Source of the DNA: Coprinus comatus
Taxonomy: Eukaryota; Basidiomycota; Agaricomycetes; Agaricales; Agaricaceae
DNA length: 64,000 bases
Assembly: GCA_034638255.1 (NCBI GenBank)
Contig: JAWPGT010000038.1
Location: 1 to 64,000, forward strand
Direction: 5' to 3'
Below the pieces are notes generated by a model that was given only the letters and a program-made list of their open reading frames with translations, did no database searches and had not been told where the DNA came from. The position numbers and the translations under genes are program-made. Position 1 is the first letter of the stretch. The number at the start of each line of letters is the position of its first letter. Positions 46,624-57,900 of this stretch are shown one piece after another.

Positions 46624-48315
46624 ATGGCTACAGAATCAACCCCTGCAGATAAGGTTTCTCTTGGTAAGAAGTCATTTATCTCAATTGGCCTTTGATTAAA
46701 TTCATATATATAATGACAATATTAGCGACGCTTGCTGCAGTCTCATTTGCCATTCTTCTCTGGGACCAGTAAGTTTTCTACGACTATGTTCAGCTTCGAA
46801 TCTCTTACCTATGTATTCGAAGCCTTGAACTATTGCCATCAGAATGGGGTGTATACCGTTACATGTATATTCAGAAGAATGGATTTAGGGATATTCGACA
46901 CTGGTTGTACGTCATCTGCATCTCATTATGTTCGTACTTGCTTCATGACCCTTGAACACATATAGGTTTGTTCTGCTTCGATACACGGGTATTGCTACTC
47001 TCTTCACAAATCTCTTCATCTCCTCCTTAAAGACCGATCAATGCAAACTTTCCTCTACACTTTTCAGAGTTTTCAACATTATATTGGTGGCTGCTTTAGT
47101 TTCATTGGTTTCCTTCCGCATAACAATTTTCTGGAAATATCATCCTGACGTCGTCAGTGTGATGGGATTTCTTGGGGTAGCGGTAATGGCCACCTGGGTG
47201 AGTTCAGTAACCTTTCAATCATCACAGTTGCTCCAAGGGCTTACAGTGTTCGTGTACAGATTGTAGTTGCCTCGCAAACTAGTATCATAACGACACGCCC
47301 CACCTTTCCGGCCCTAGGCAGTACATGCTCTTATGCCCCTTTCCCTCCATGGTTTTCAGTCACATACGGCCTTGCACTGGCATTCTTTATAGCTGCATTC
47401 GCATTCGCAGCGTCTGATATCCTGATCAAATCGCACGATCCCACCCTCGTCCATGACATCAAGAAAGATTCTCGACTTTTAACATATCTCATCGTTTGCA
47501 TCGCAGGGTCGGCTGCAGTTCTCGTCATTTTTTCACTCGGACCAGAACAACAAATTAATAAACAAGCTGCTGCGTCCTTCTACGTGGCTATCGTCGTTGC
47601 GATGGGATCAAGGATCTACTTGACGTTTACTCAAGCAGAGTTGGAGGTTCCATTATTCAAGGGGCTAAAGAAAAAGCCAATGCAGGAGGCTCCTTATCCC
47701 GGTTGGAGTCTGGGTATGAGTCAGGATAACGGTGGTGGGAATGGAAATTGGAATGAAATGAGAAATGTCCAGAATAAACCGGCTACACCATCAGTTAAAA
47801 CTCCAAGTGTTGGGACATCTGCTGAAGATATATATTCACCAGGACCATTTGGACCGTTCAATGTGATTAACCTTGGGAATGGTTATCCTGTACCTCCTCG
47901 TCCTCCACCAGTTCCCCAGATTGGAGAGGCTGAGAATTTTGATGACTATCCTAGGGCAATTGGATCGCCTTCGCTAAAGTCTAAGGCATCGAAAGAGGGA
48001 TTCGTTAGTCCAGGTATCAATGCGATTCCGAGCCCTGGTCAACGAGTATCACCCCTATCACCTCAAAGTTCACAAATTGGAATAACCTCGCCGCAAACGA
48101 TGACCAGTGCAACATTCTCACCAATCATGTTTAGCGAAGCACAAACTCCACCAGTACCTACCAAGCAAATGAGAGCTCAGAAACAGAAGAGTGAATATGG
48201 TACAAGGGGCCCGGGAGGGAGGACGAAAATATTCGGTGCTGCTTTGAAAGGTCCTGGAAATGCTATTGGTAGTAAGAAGTTGGAAGAGGCGAGGTCTGGA
48301 TGGATGGATTCATGA
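46624..48315 (+). CDS. Seven-TM membrane protein, DUF6533-like
   Basis: Five exons (46624-46663, 46726-46768, 46823-46906, 46966-47197, 47260-48315) give 484 residues. After MATESTPADKVSLA come AVSFAILLWDHLELLPSEWG, HWLFVLLRYTGIATLFTNLF, VFNIILVAALVSLVSFRITI, VMGFLGVAVMATWIVVASQ, a Cys-containing loop, VTYGLALAFFIAAFAFAAS, LTYLIVCIAGSAAVLVIFSL and AASFYVAIVVAMGSRIYLTF, then a 220-residue Pro/Ser/Gly-rich cytosolic tail. The WDHLELLPSEW segment resembles the start of DUF6533 proteins, a basidiomycete family of unknown function. The fourth intron must end at GTGTACAG (47259), not at the nearer TTGTAG, to keep frame. Confidence 0.82.
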
Positions 48316-49055
48316 TTGGACTTATGGGAATATCCGTTTTTCTTCTTCTCGTTTTTCGTTTCTGGTAGATTCAGAATGGATCATGGACGTTCCCCGTTAT
48401 GTAGGCTGGAATTGGAATTGATATTGACGTTATACTTATGCACAAGTTACATAACTGCATCAGCCACATTCAATAAGATGACGTAAAAGCATCTTATCAG
48501 TTCTCCTGCTTTAACCACAAGCATAAACATTGACCACCAAGCGATTCCATGCAGTACCTTTCGTCATGAACAATAAGGTGAGCGGGACGATCAAGAAGAA
48601 TACATACAATTATAATCGCATAGTATTTTGCTCACAATTTAGCCATCCTTTCAATTCTCAAACGTTATGTAGTAGTACAGCATCTCACGGGGAAGTGATG
48701 GAGGGTAACACCGACACAGACCCGGTATACGGCACTTGTGTAGCGACAAGTTGAATAAAACTGACCTATAGATGCCAGGCCATTTCCATGGGAAGTAGTC
48801 ATTGTGCTCACCTTCTTATTCATGACGTTATACAACAAACGGGAGAAGGACTTAATTAATACTTCGTGTTGCTGAGTATGCTAATATGGAAGGATCGATA
48901 AAATATGCAGTGGTAGATACTAATGAAATGTAACTCGTGCTTCAAGTGGGCGGTTGCGTGATAGCTTGGAAGATTCCCACGCACGTTAGGGTAGGTTGGA
49001 TTGCCAAAACCGATTTGAGATACACTTCAAGTTCGCTTTGACATCGTCTTTCTCA
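48316..49055. other. Intergenic region
   Basis: Between two co-oriented genes. No supportable coding frame, RNA gene or repeat. Confidence 0.4.
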
Positions 49056-50801
49056 ATGGCAAGCGATCCCTTCTTGCAGCACATCGCTGACTTGTTGGCG
49101 TATTACAAGCTCGACACCAGGGATGGTCCACCCCCTACGTGGAAAGGCGCTTTGAGCCCAAAACAAGAGGCTATTAACCAGTACATTGACAAACTTGGTA
49201 GCAGACTAACCAATGCCGAAAGGGAAATAACTTTACATAGGCTCGACGAAGGACAAAACGATCCAAGTAAAGATACCAATATCTCCACCTCGGAGACTGT
49301 TACTTCTATGGACCCTGGCAGTATCACTTCAACAGACAATGATAATCCTGTTGTTGACCCAAGTTCAACACAAGATCATAAATCGCTTAGAATCCAAATT
49401 CAAGATATCACTCGAGTTTGCAATGCCATCGCAGTTGGTGACTTGACTCAAAAAGTAACTACTTCTGCTGAAGATGAAGATATGATCCAACTGAAAACGG
49501 ATATCAATACTATGGTGGATAATCTCGTTAATCTTACTGAAGAGTTTAAACGAGTATCTAGGGAGGTCGGAAATGAAGGGTAGTATACATTTCGCCTTAT
49601 TGTGTGAATGTTCAACTTATATATCGAGTAAAGAATATTTGGGTTTCAAGCTTATGTTCCTGGTGTCGAAGGAACATGGAAAGATCTGGTTGAATCTATG
49701 AACCTTCTATCCATGAGCATCACTAACCAGGTTTGAAACCCCCGTATTGTCATTCATAATCGTTTGTAATACTGAATCATATCTTTTGTAGGTGCGATCT
49801 GTTGCAGAAGTTATAAAAGCTGTCTCTGTGGGTGATTTGTCAAAGACAGTTCAGGTGGATGCACAAGGAGAAATGCTTGACTTGAAGAATTCAACCAATT
49901 GTTTAATACACAAGTGAGTGAGCTTGAAGTGATAATTATAGATTCCTGATTAAAATGCGTTTAAAGGCTACGTTCATTGTCGTCGGAAATTCACACAGTT
50001 ACTACGGAAATTAGTACTGAAGGTAACTTTGGTGGAAAGGTAGAGATCTCATCGGACGCCGAGGGTGTTTGGCTCCAGCTATTAACAGACGTGAGTATCT
50101 ACTAACCACTAGTCATAATAATAACATCACTGTTAACCTAACCTTGTGTCCTATGAAGGTCAATGAAATGAACGCTGTCTTTACGAACAACTTCAGGTCC
50201 GCTTCACAAGTTATTACAGCGATCGCAAGTGGAGACTTGACACAAAAGATGGAAATTGAAACAAAAGGCGACATGTCAACTGTGAAAGGTGAGACAAAAT
50301 AATACACTGCACTGTACATGAGTTATAGATTGTGGACAACTGATAATATCAAAATCGTTATTATTATTATTAGAAACTTTGAATTCGTTGGTAGATATAT
50401 TACTCGCTGTTATCACAGGAATATCAAAACTCGCTATCGACTACCATTATGGACGACTTGGTGAACAGATGTGTGTTCCTGAAGCTCAAGGGACATACAA
50501 AGAAGTACAAAAGAATCTTAACGTTCGTGAAGTTTCTTGGGTTTATCATTCTTCAGTGAACATCTGACACAATAGATTGTAGACGATGGGTATGGGTCTC
50601 ACCCAAATACAACGCTCAATTATGAATGCATTAAAGGCGGCTCTTTCTGGGGATTTGAATGCTCGAGTACCCTATGATGATAGGTTACAAGATGAAATGT
50701 TGACTTTGAGAAATGATTTCAATGCTATGTTGGATGAATTTTGTGGACTTAAACAGTTAACGGATGTAAGAGACCCCGAGGTGATTGCCAAAATAAAATG
50801 A
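49056..50801 (+). CDS. HAMP-array protein derived from a group III (Nik1-type) hybrid histidine kinase, without kinase
   Basis: Seven exons (49056-49579, 49634-49730, 49792-49913, 49967-50090, 50159-50288, 50374-50522, 50583-50765) sum to 1329 nt and stay in frame for 443 residues; reading through the next donor adds [11 protein letters not shown] and stop 50799-50801. Repeated HAMP/linker units are visible: [58 protein letters not shown], each followed by a TINTMVD-like helix and GVEGTWKDL or AQGTYKEVQ. This is the N-terminal sensor array of Nik1/Tco1 kinases, which act in osmosensing and fungicide response. HisKA, HATPase and receiver domains are absent; a fifth GDLSKSL at 50890-50905 is followed by stops. 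It is either a truncated duplicate or a stand-alone regulator. Confidence 0.85.
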
Positions 50802-51531
50802 GTCTGATAATGTATTCTATTTTGTAAAATACAATACAACTGTATGGAATATGGACGAACGTCATTTATTAGGATCCAGGGTGATTTATCAAAGTCTCTA
50901 AGAAGCTACTGATATCGTGAATTCGATGATCCAAAATACGTGAGTTCCATCTACTTCGTCAAACTTGAGGCTTGAAGGCTATGGAGATATTTATTGCAAG
51001 ATTTAACAAACTGGGTAAAGCTCGCATTACAACCAATTAAAATTTTGTTCGTGTTACAATTTTTCTCTATTTTTTTTCTTTTGGTAAGACTAATAATTCA
51101 TATATACATGTTATATATGTAGCGCATAAATACAAACAAAATAGATTGAAGAAAAAAAATTTTAAAGGGTATATAAATCATTAACAGATAAAAGAACAAG
51201 AAATAATTCGTCCGTATAAATAGAGGTGTACTATGTACTCATTATTTCGGGGCTCTGTTTGAACCAACAGAAAGGAGAGGAGTAGGACAAATCGTAGCAA
51301 ATGAAAAGAAAAAGAATAAAGATGGAGTGCAAACACAAAAGCACAATGGAAATGCACACGTAAGAAAGAAAAAAAAGAGAATCACTAAAAGCGAGTAAAA
51401 GGAAACAACAAAAGAGTGAAGAAACCACAAACACAAATATGAGATAAAACACACGCACATTAAGAGTAAGAAATGAAACAGAAAAAAAAAACAAGAGCAA
51501 CAAAAGAAGACACACAAAACATCACCCTCTT
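50802..51531. other. Degraded HAMP continuation and AT-rich 3' region
   Basis: Up to about 50945 there is a recognisable but broken piece (QGDLSKSLRSY then TGA). After that only low-complexity A- and CA-rich sequence (51230-51530) that forms the 3' flank of the minus-strand DENND11-like gene; frames across it are composition artefacts. Confidence 0.5.
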
Positions 51532-53615
51532 CTAACTATACCCAAACACCACTCCCAAAAAATCTCTCCAACTTCGTTTAATAACCAACGTATACCCACT
51601 AGCATATTCCTCTACCAACCATTCCAAATACTTTGCATCCAAACCACTTAACGGACCCAACTCAAATGCTGTTATATCTTTCGGAGTAAGATACAATCGA
51701 TTATCCATTTCAGGACCTAAATTCGAAATCCCATTTGGTAAAAATGAATTTAATACTGTTAATTGGAATGAGGAATGTGAATGGAATGTTTGAAGTAACG
51801 CCATGGTTGTATGAATTTGGCCTTCAGCCTGTTCTTGAGAGGCGAATTCATCATGTTCCGAATTTGTTGTTGTAGTTGTTGTTGAAATTTGTCGATGTTT
51901 CTGAATAGATGAGGTTCTTCTTGTCGATTTCACAGAAGAACTCAACCTATTATGTGATTTTGTTGGAATGACATTTCCAATCCCACCACTTGAAGATGCT
52001 TTAGGTCCTCCTTCAATACCCATACCAACATTTCTAACATAACTCCCGGTCATTGTTAAATCATCATCTCCATCCAAATGAATAGCACCCCAGTTTTCTG
52101 CACCATTGGCAGTGGAATAGGACATGGTAGAATTTCCACGCCATGTACCAATCCATAAACCAGCGCATATAATACATACATCTTCGTATACTCGCCATGC
52201 ATCTGTCCATGTATTAATGAATTTTGGTTTCACAGGCAATTCAGGAGTTGCGGAAGGACCGCAACAGGCATGGTGAGGATTTTGATCCAAATCGAGTAGT
52301 AATATGCGTTCAATTTCATTCCACTGAAGGAGGAATAGTCAGCATTTTGCTTTTATGAATAGAAATTAAACAAAAGGCTAAGCTTACTAATTTAACATCG
52401 CTCCATGCAAAACGAATGGTCGAAAGACGATGAGTGGGTCCTTTCGGATTATTAGTGTAGTTTGAGCCAATTGGTTTTGAAGCATAGAAGGTTGGTCGTG
52501 ACATTTTGTTTGGTGTAGAAGTCGTGAGGTCAATAAGCAGGTCATAATATGATGGTTTTTCAAGGTAAATGGCATCGGTTGTACATGCAATCCAGCCTCG
52601 ACCGGATTGTCCTTCGACATGTAGTCGATCTAGATCACTTAGTGTGACCATTCCCAGAACTGAAATTGGGTCTTTGTTGCGTCCTGTCAAACAGGTTGGG
52701 TCTTGAGATGTTTGAATGTCATAGCACATGTCTGCTGCTATTTGGCAGAGAATGCATGCCGCTTGGACTGGAGGAAGGGTGTATATGAGTATGCGTCGTC
52801 GGCCAAGAATATTTTTGTAGAGGGTGAGCGATGACGGTCCGAGTATCCGTAGCAAATGGGGTAGGTGACTTGTCGGGATGGCTTCAAGTTCATTGGAGGG
52901 CTATGAAATTGGCAAGTCAGCAAACAATTGCTGATCGAAGCCTCGAGCCTTCTGCTTACCACGATAAGTTCGGCACTCCACCCATTCCAATCCCCTGCTC
53001 CTCCGAGGTCAGCCCGTCGAATTTTTCGTTGCTCAAAAAATGCCTGCGCAGGATCCCAGTCGCTACCAGAGGGTTGTAGCTGGCCAGAATATTCTAGCTT
53101 GGAGTATATCGTATCTGTGAGTTCCTTCAGCGCCTGAACATGTTTCCACGGACGCGGTCTCCGAGATTTGGCAAGCAGAATGCCCAATGATGTTAACCTA
53201 AATCCCCTATGCCCAGCTTCCGTACTCTTCCGCCGTCGAAAAATACAAACACCATGCTGTCCGTCTTTCGTAAAATAACTAAACAAACTGGGTTAGGGTG
53301 ATGTCCAGATGGGCGTCAAAATACGTACACAACATCTTGTTCCACAAGGTGAAGTCCGCTGGGCAAAGCGCTGAATTCAAGATGATCGAGGTTTAGATCT
53401 GCATGTTCATCAAGTTGGCTGTAATCATATCGGAAGATTTCCAAGCGCACCTTCGCTTGCCTTCAGGGACCAATCTACAACGTTTCCTTGGGTGGGATGA
53501 AACGAGGCGTGGAAGATGGCAACTACGGAAATGTGAATATAAATTTTAGAATATATGCCAAAATAAACGTACCAAGGTCTTGCGGGTAGTTCTCTGCGAC
53601 ACTTGTGCCAGCCAT
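51532..53615 (-). CDS. DENN-related protein of the DENND11 (LCHN)/Anr2 family
   Basis: Six exons (53615-53573, 53522-53451, 53398-53329, 53278-52960, 52900-52388, 52323-51532) give 1809 nt, 602 residues: MAGTSVAENYPQDLVAIFHA, NVVDWSL, LEFSALPSGLHLVEQDVVYF, DGQHGVCIFRRR, SLGILLAKSRRPRPWKHVQA, LPHLLRILGPSSLTLYKNIL, GRRRILIYTLPPVQAACILC, then VLGMVTLSDLDRL and a long C-terminal domain with a Ser/Thr-rich insert (STRRTSSIQKHRQ, a Thr run). The RILGPSSLTLYK-GRRRIL core is the hallmark. Human DENND11 and yeast Anr2 are predicted Rab-regulator relatives; biochemical role not established. The start shares a 125-bp promoter with prefoldin 5. Confidence 0.88.
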
Positions 53616-53740
53616 GACAGTCGCAGTTGACAATGAGAGGCAACAGGAACAAGGTGTGCAAGGTGGAGGTCGTGGTGTGACCTGTGACCTGTGACACTAT
53701 ACCGTACGTGCAGTGCATTGATTCATTGTAATTAACAGTC

Positions 53741-54347
53741 ATGTCGCAGCAACAGACGATAAGCGTCAACGATCTTGATGTTCCGCAGCTCGCCGATATA
53801 AAAAAGCAGCTCGAAGATGTTTGTCATGTTATGTCCCTGCTGCGGTAACACGACTTATCGGCCGATAGGAAATCAATCACCTCACAACATCGTTTGCCCA
53901 ACTAAGGCAGGCACAAACCAAGTTCAAGACTTGCATTGACAACATTAACGATGTGAAACCACAAAACAAAAGCCAGTAGACATAGCATTATCCGTGAACA
54001 GCAGGACTGACACGCATATATACAGATAAAGTCATACTCGTTCCTCTGACAAACTCCCTCTACGTCCCTGGAAAACTCTCAGATACAGAACACGTTATCG
54101 TTGATGTCGGAACAGGATATTTCGTCAAAAAGGTCGCATATATGCATTATTTTCTCCGGATATATGTTGATCTTCTGATTAGACACGTTCTCAAGCTACC
54201 AAATATTATAATAGCAAAGTCGACTATATCAAGACCAACCTTGATACTTTGGATGAAACAATTGGGAAGAAACGCGAGAATCTTAGCTATCTAGTGCAAG
54301 TTCTACAGGCAAAACTCCAACAAGCTCAGGCAACTGCAAAAACTTGA
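53741..54347 (+). CDS. GIM5: Prefoldin subunit 5 (alpha-type)
   Basis: Four exons (53741-53818, 53869-53971, 54026-54132, 54183-54347) give 453 nt, 150 residues, the usual size. [70 protein letters not shown], then a coiled C-terminus [19 protein letters not shown]. The [12 protein letters not shown] beta hairpins between two helices are diagnostic of alpha prefoldins, part of the hexamer that hands tubulin and actin to the chaperonin. The second intron appears to have a GC donor (AAAA|GCCAGT ... TACAG), which is the only choice that keeps the frame. Divergent from the DENND11-like gene. Confidence 0.92.
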
Positions 54348-54581
54348 ACAATAACCTTGGATGTCCGTACATCAGACGAGGCGCATATAATCACACATCC
54401 TTATCGGATCCTTCCCAACCACAATAATCTCCAACATCGTTCGCTCGTTTTACATCCTTCCAATTACCCTCCCCATTGTCCAAAATGTCAGCCACCTTTA
54501 TTGTCTGTCCCTCTTTTTTTCTGGATAAGTTATTGTTGTATGTCGAAGAAAAGTGAACAGTATTCACCAGCACTCCCATCT

Positions 54582-54965
54582 TCAAAAGTCCGACATCTTC
54601 CACAGCTCTTCCTTTTAACCATACAACTTAGGGAATCCACAAAGAGAAACAACAAAACCACATACTTTTCATTATCTCTTATCCTGAGCTTTACTTCTTC
54701 CAGGTCACACTTCAACTCCTCCAATTTCTCAACCAACTCCTCCTTTCCTTTCTGCATCTGTTTCTCCAACGCATTGAATCGACTTCCAATGAGTGCTTCC
54801 ATCTCCTAAGCGTCGATTTGATCTTGATCAAGACAATGTAGTGGCTGACGACAAGCAAACCAAATATACCTTAAATTGAGCCTGTGTAATCGGGTGTGTC
54901 CCGTATGGTGTATTCGCTAAATGGTTTGGTTTGAACAAATGAGGATACCCTGAGCCTGTGGCCAT
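54582..54965 (-). CDS. Small coiled-coil protein (90 aa), unknown function
   Basis: Three in-phase exons (54965-54870, 54805-54659, 54611-54582): MATGSGYPHLFKPNHLANTP, YGTHPITQAQFKEM, then heptads FNALEKQMQKGKEELVEKLE, ELKCDLEEVKLRIRDNEKYV and EELWKMSDF, stop at 54582. An alternative last splice (donor at AAGTATG) would give a longer C-terminus ending at 54530. The coiled coil suggests a small complex subunit, but I do not recognise the family. Its 3' end converges on the prefoldin gene. Confidence 0.7.
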
Positions 54966-55175
54966 TTTCAAGGTGAGCGTTATGGTTTATGCCAGCGAGA
55001 ACAAGATGCAATAATATTTCGCATCTGAGAAAAATGAATAATTTAATTGGTCTGGATTAAAATCGGCAAATACATATATCAAAAGCAATCACGATCAACA
55101 TCCAATACCCAAATTCCAATTTGGCCTGCGGAATAAAAAAGAAAAACGTAACAAGCAATAAAAAATGTAACACAT

Positions 55176-56275
55176 TTATGCAACTATGACGCCGGAAAAC
55201 AGCGCTAGTAACATGAAGGCGCTGATGATGGCGAGAACGTTAGGAAGACTAGTAGACGTAGCTCCATTGGCAATACCAGTAACGTCTTGTGATGTACCTT
55301 CTCCCTGTGCCGGTCCCGATCCTTCTCCTCCTCCCGATGCAGATGTAGATATGGGCCTTTCAGAAGTGACAGATGTAGGCGGGGGTAATCCTCCTCCATT
55401 ACAATTTGTACCACAGTCTGTGGATCCAGAACCAAGTACCGTGGCTGCATTGGTAGGAGAACCGGAAGGTGGGTTATCTGGCGCACCCCCAGCCGTGGTT
55501 GAACCTCCGGCACTAAGGATTAATTGAGGGATATCATAACCTGCACAATATTCTTGACCGAATTCTATTAAATGCAACAGATGCAAGTTATTACGGGGAA
55601 ATTTTTGAAGAAAATTGCGAGCAGGCATAGGGAATACGACGTTCAACTCGTTACTCACCATTAAGAAGACCTTGATAGTAATCTTCTTTTGTATCCGAGG
55701 GAGGTTCCATTAAACATTCGCAACATCTGACAAATTCGTGACCGTATTGTTCGGTACAAACGCATGAACGTAATTCGCATGCCTACAGTATATATGTATA
55801 TGTTCTGGAGGTCAATAAAGAATGTATGGATAATGAAATGAAAATGAGGACTTACACCAACTGCGCCCCATATAATATCACATTCTAATGAGCACTTTGA
55901 GAAGTACACGTGTTATACACGAAACAGCACGTTGTTAATGAAGATTAGTGGGGATGGGAGGGTATTGTACGCAGTACGTACCTGTTCCGGTGGTGTTGCA
56001 GGATTGAAGAAGTTGAACAAATCTTCTGTACGATTTCCGGAAGTTGATTGTCGTTTTTGAAGGTTTGATAGATTAATATGAGTTGGCCAGGAACTTTTTG
56101 GGATTAAGGTGTTCCATGGAGATGGAGAACGAGCTTGGTGTAGGTCGGGTTGAACAGTAGTGGGAGTGGCGTTTGTTGTAAGTATGTTGTTAGAGTTTAG
56201 GGAGAGGATGGAGATCAGGAGTAGACAGTGTTTGAGCGCTGGTACTGAAAGTTGAAGGTTGTACTTGTTTCGCAT
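55176..56275 (-). CDS. Predicted secreted, GPI-anchored Cys-containing surface protein
   Basis: Start ATG 56275 (MRNKYNLQLSVPALKHCLLL) with a signal peptide (LLLISILSL), stop 55176-55178, four exons. After a Ser/Pro-rich spacer comes a Cys-rich segment split over exons: CSLECDIIWGAVG, ACELRSCVCTEQYGHEFV, RCCECLMEPPS, EFGQEYCAGYDIPQLI. It is followed by a long Ser/Thr/Gly/Pro region and a hydrophobic C-terminus (PNVLAIISAFMLLALFSG) without charged tail, the layout of GPI-anchored cell-wall proteins. No CFEM or other named domain was recognised. The hAT transposon sits 282 bp upstream of its start and may disturb its promoter. Confidence 0.78.
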
Positions 56276-56990
56276 CGGTCGCTTTCGGTGTCTAACTGAA
56301 CTTTGTCCAGGGTATATGTATCGGTGAAAAAACAAAATGGGTATGGTGAGCAGGCTGATGATGGTGTTAGTGGTAAGTTGGATGTAGTGATCGAGGTATA
56401 TAGGGCAGTGGCTTCTAGGTGGTTGTTATGGTTGTTAGTGTTGAAAAGGGTTTTTCCCTCGTCAAAAAAGAAAATTGCACTAGTCTCGCTTTATATATAT
56501 ATATATAGGCCAAGTATGTATTCGATCCCTTGTGTGTCCCTGAATTGAGCTAGGGATAGTGTTGCCGTGGTTCGACTCAAAAACCGCAAGTCGATTGAGT
56601 CGGACCGTAAAAAACCGGACGGAACCACTCAACCGGCTTCCCGGTTCAAGTCATTGAACCAATGATGAGTCGTTTCCGAATTTGGTAGTAGGATTTGTCA
56701 GCAACGGGATGTACATGCTCACTACTGTGTATCGTAAATCATTCATGATCTATCATCTTCTCCAATCTCTAAACAATCCCAGACCAATTTGGAGTCCATG
56801 GATCAGTGATATTGTCATCTGAGATGCTCTGGTAAGTGTATTTCTACAAGTATTGACTATGATTTTGCTGAATACACTCTTTCTATTATCAAATCAGATC
56901 AGATCGATAACATCTGCATGTTGTACACCTTCTGTAGTGACTGATAATGCACCATATCCACTCAATAGAAGTAATACACTCGTTTGAAGG

Positions 56991-57337
56991 TGTAAGCGCA
57001 GGATCGTAGAGGACGACGAGACGAGCACGATGACGAAGGAATGGAAGGAAATGGTTGAGAAATGACTGAGATATAACACAAACACTGCAGACACTTGTAT
57101 TAGACTAGAACATACAATAACTTCTTAATTACTCACCTGCAGACACTTGTATTAGACTAGAGAGTCTTCATGTGTCTGCAGGACGCTTCAGTAACGTGTG
57201 ACGTGTCATTGTGATGTCACAGAAAGCGGAAATAATCTACAAGTCCAAAACTCCAAACAGAGTATCCAACCACAACTCTTCTAACCTCAACCAACAATAA
57301 GTACTGACCTTGGGGACTGTCTAGAGCATTCCTGACA
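56991..57337 (+). repeat. Solo LTR (family E) inside the hAT transposon
   Basis: 347 bp, TGTAAGCGCAGG to CATTCCTGACA, flanked by GAAGG at 56986-56990 and 57338-57342. Same family and orientation as 11074-11421; a 5-bp deletion and scattered substitutions separate them. Confidence 0.93.
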
Positions 57338-57749
57338 GAAGGCACTTTACCTCAAGAGTAATGGCTGTATCAGGCTTCTGCCAGGTGATTTTCTTAATCT
57401 TAGGTACAAAACTCGTGTTTGAGCACCACATTTATTTTGCTGGCCATCTATGGGTGCCGATTGTGGGATATGCATCCTGATATTAGGGCCCAGGCATGGT
57501 AAGCATTGCTTAAGCCTAGTATTAAAGTAATCTACTGACAAGTGAATTCAATCCTAGGTATGATCTGGAACGTGTTTTCAGTAATTGTATTGGTATGTTC
57601 TATTATCTATACTCTTTTAGGCTCCTATACTCACCTTATGGTCCTTCCGTTCATTGTTCCTAGGTGTTTTTGATAGTAAAGATAATACACAATGATTAAT
57701 ACCACTATTGCGAAATTGTAACACTTAAGTGACTTGTAGGAGAGAAGTG

Positions 57750-57833
57750 GTATAAAAGTGTATCATTCTTCCTATCTTAGCACCCTACACCTGTACTCGT
57801 TCCTCCCATCTTAGCACCCTATACCTCTACTCG
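57750..57833 (+). promoter_or_regulatory. Probable transposase promoter: TATA box and tandem 33-bp repeat
   Basis: GTATAAAAGTG at 57750-57760 lies about 140 bp before the transposase start. Directly after it, TTCTTCCTATCTTAGCACCC... (57767-57799) is repeated with few changes at 57800-57833 (CCATCTTAGCACCCTATACC). Confidence 0.55.
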
Positions 57834-57900
57834 TTCTTACCTGGTGAGTCATTTTTGTTGATTGTTGTTGTTTTTTTTTTGCTTATTTCTCAAGCTACTT

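Noticed and set aside
49056..50801. HAMP gene as an obvious pseudogene
   Set aside because: First attempts at splicing gave frame breaks, but acceptors at 49633, 49966 and 50582 restore frame in all seven exons. Only the 3' truncation remains.
51231..51517. Leu/Phe-rich reading frames on the minus strand
   Set aside because: Produced by A-rich low-complexity 3' flank of the DENND11-like gene; no family or codon signal.
54357..54809. Plus-strand 150-residue frame
   Set aside because: Shadow of the minus-strand coiled-coil gene, which has good splice sites and in-phase exons.
55186..55527. Plus-strand 113-residue Pro-rich frame
   Set aside because: Antisense to the Ser/Gly-rich exon of the surface-protein gene; open only because of composition.
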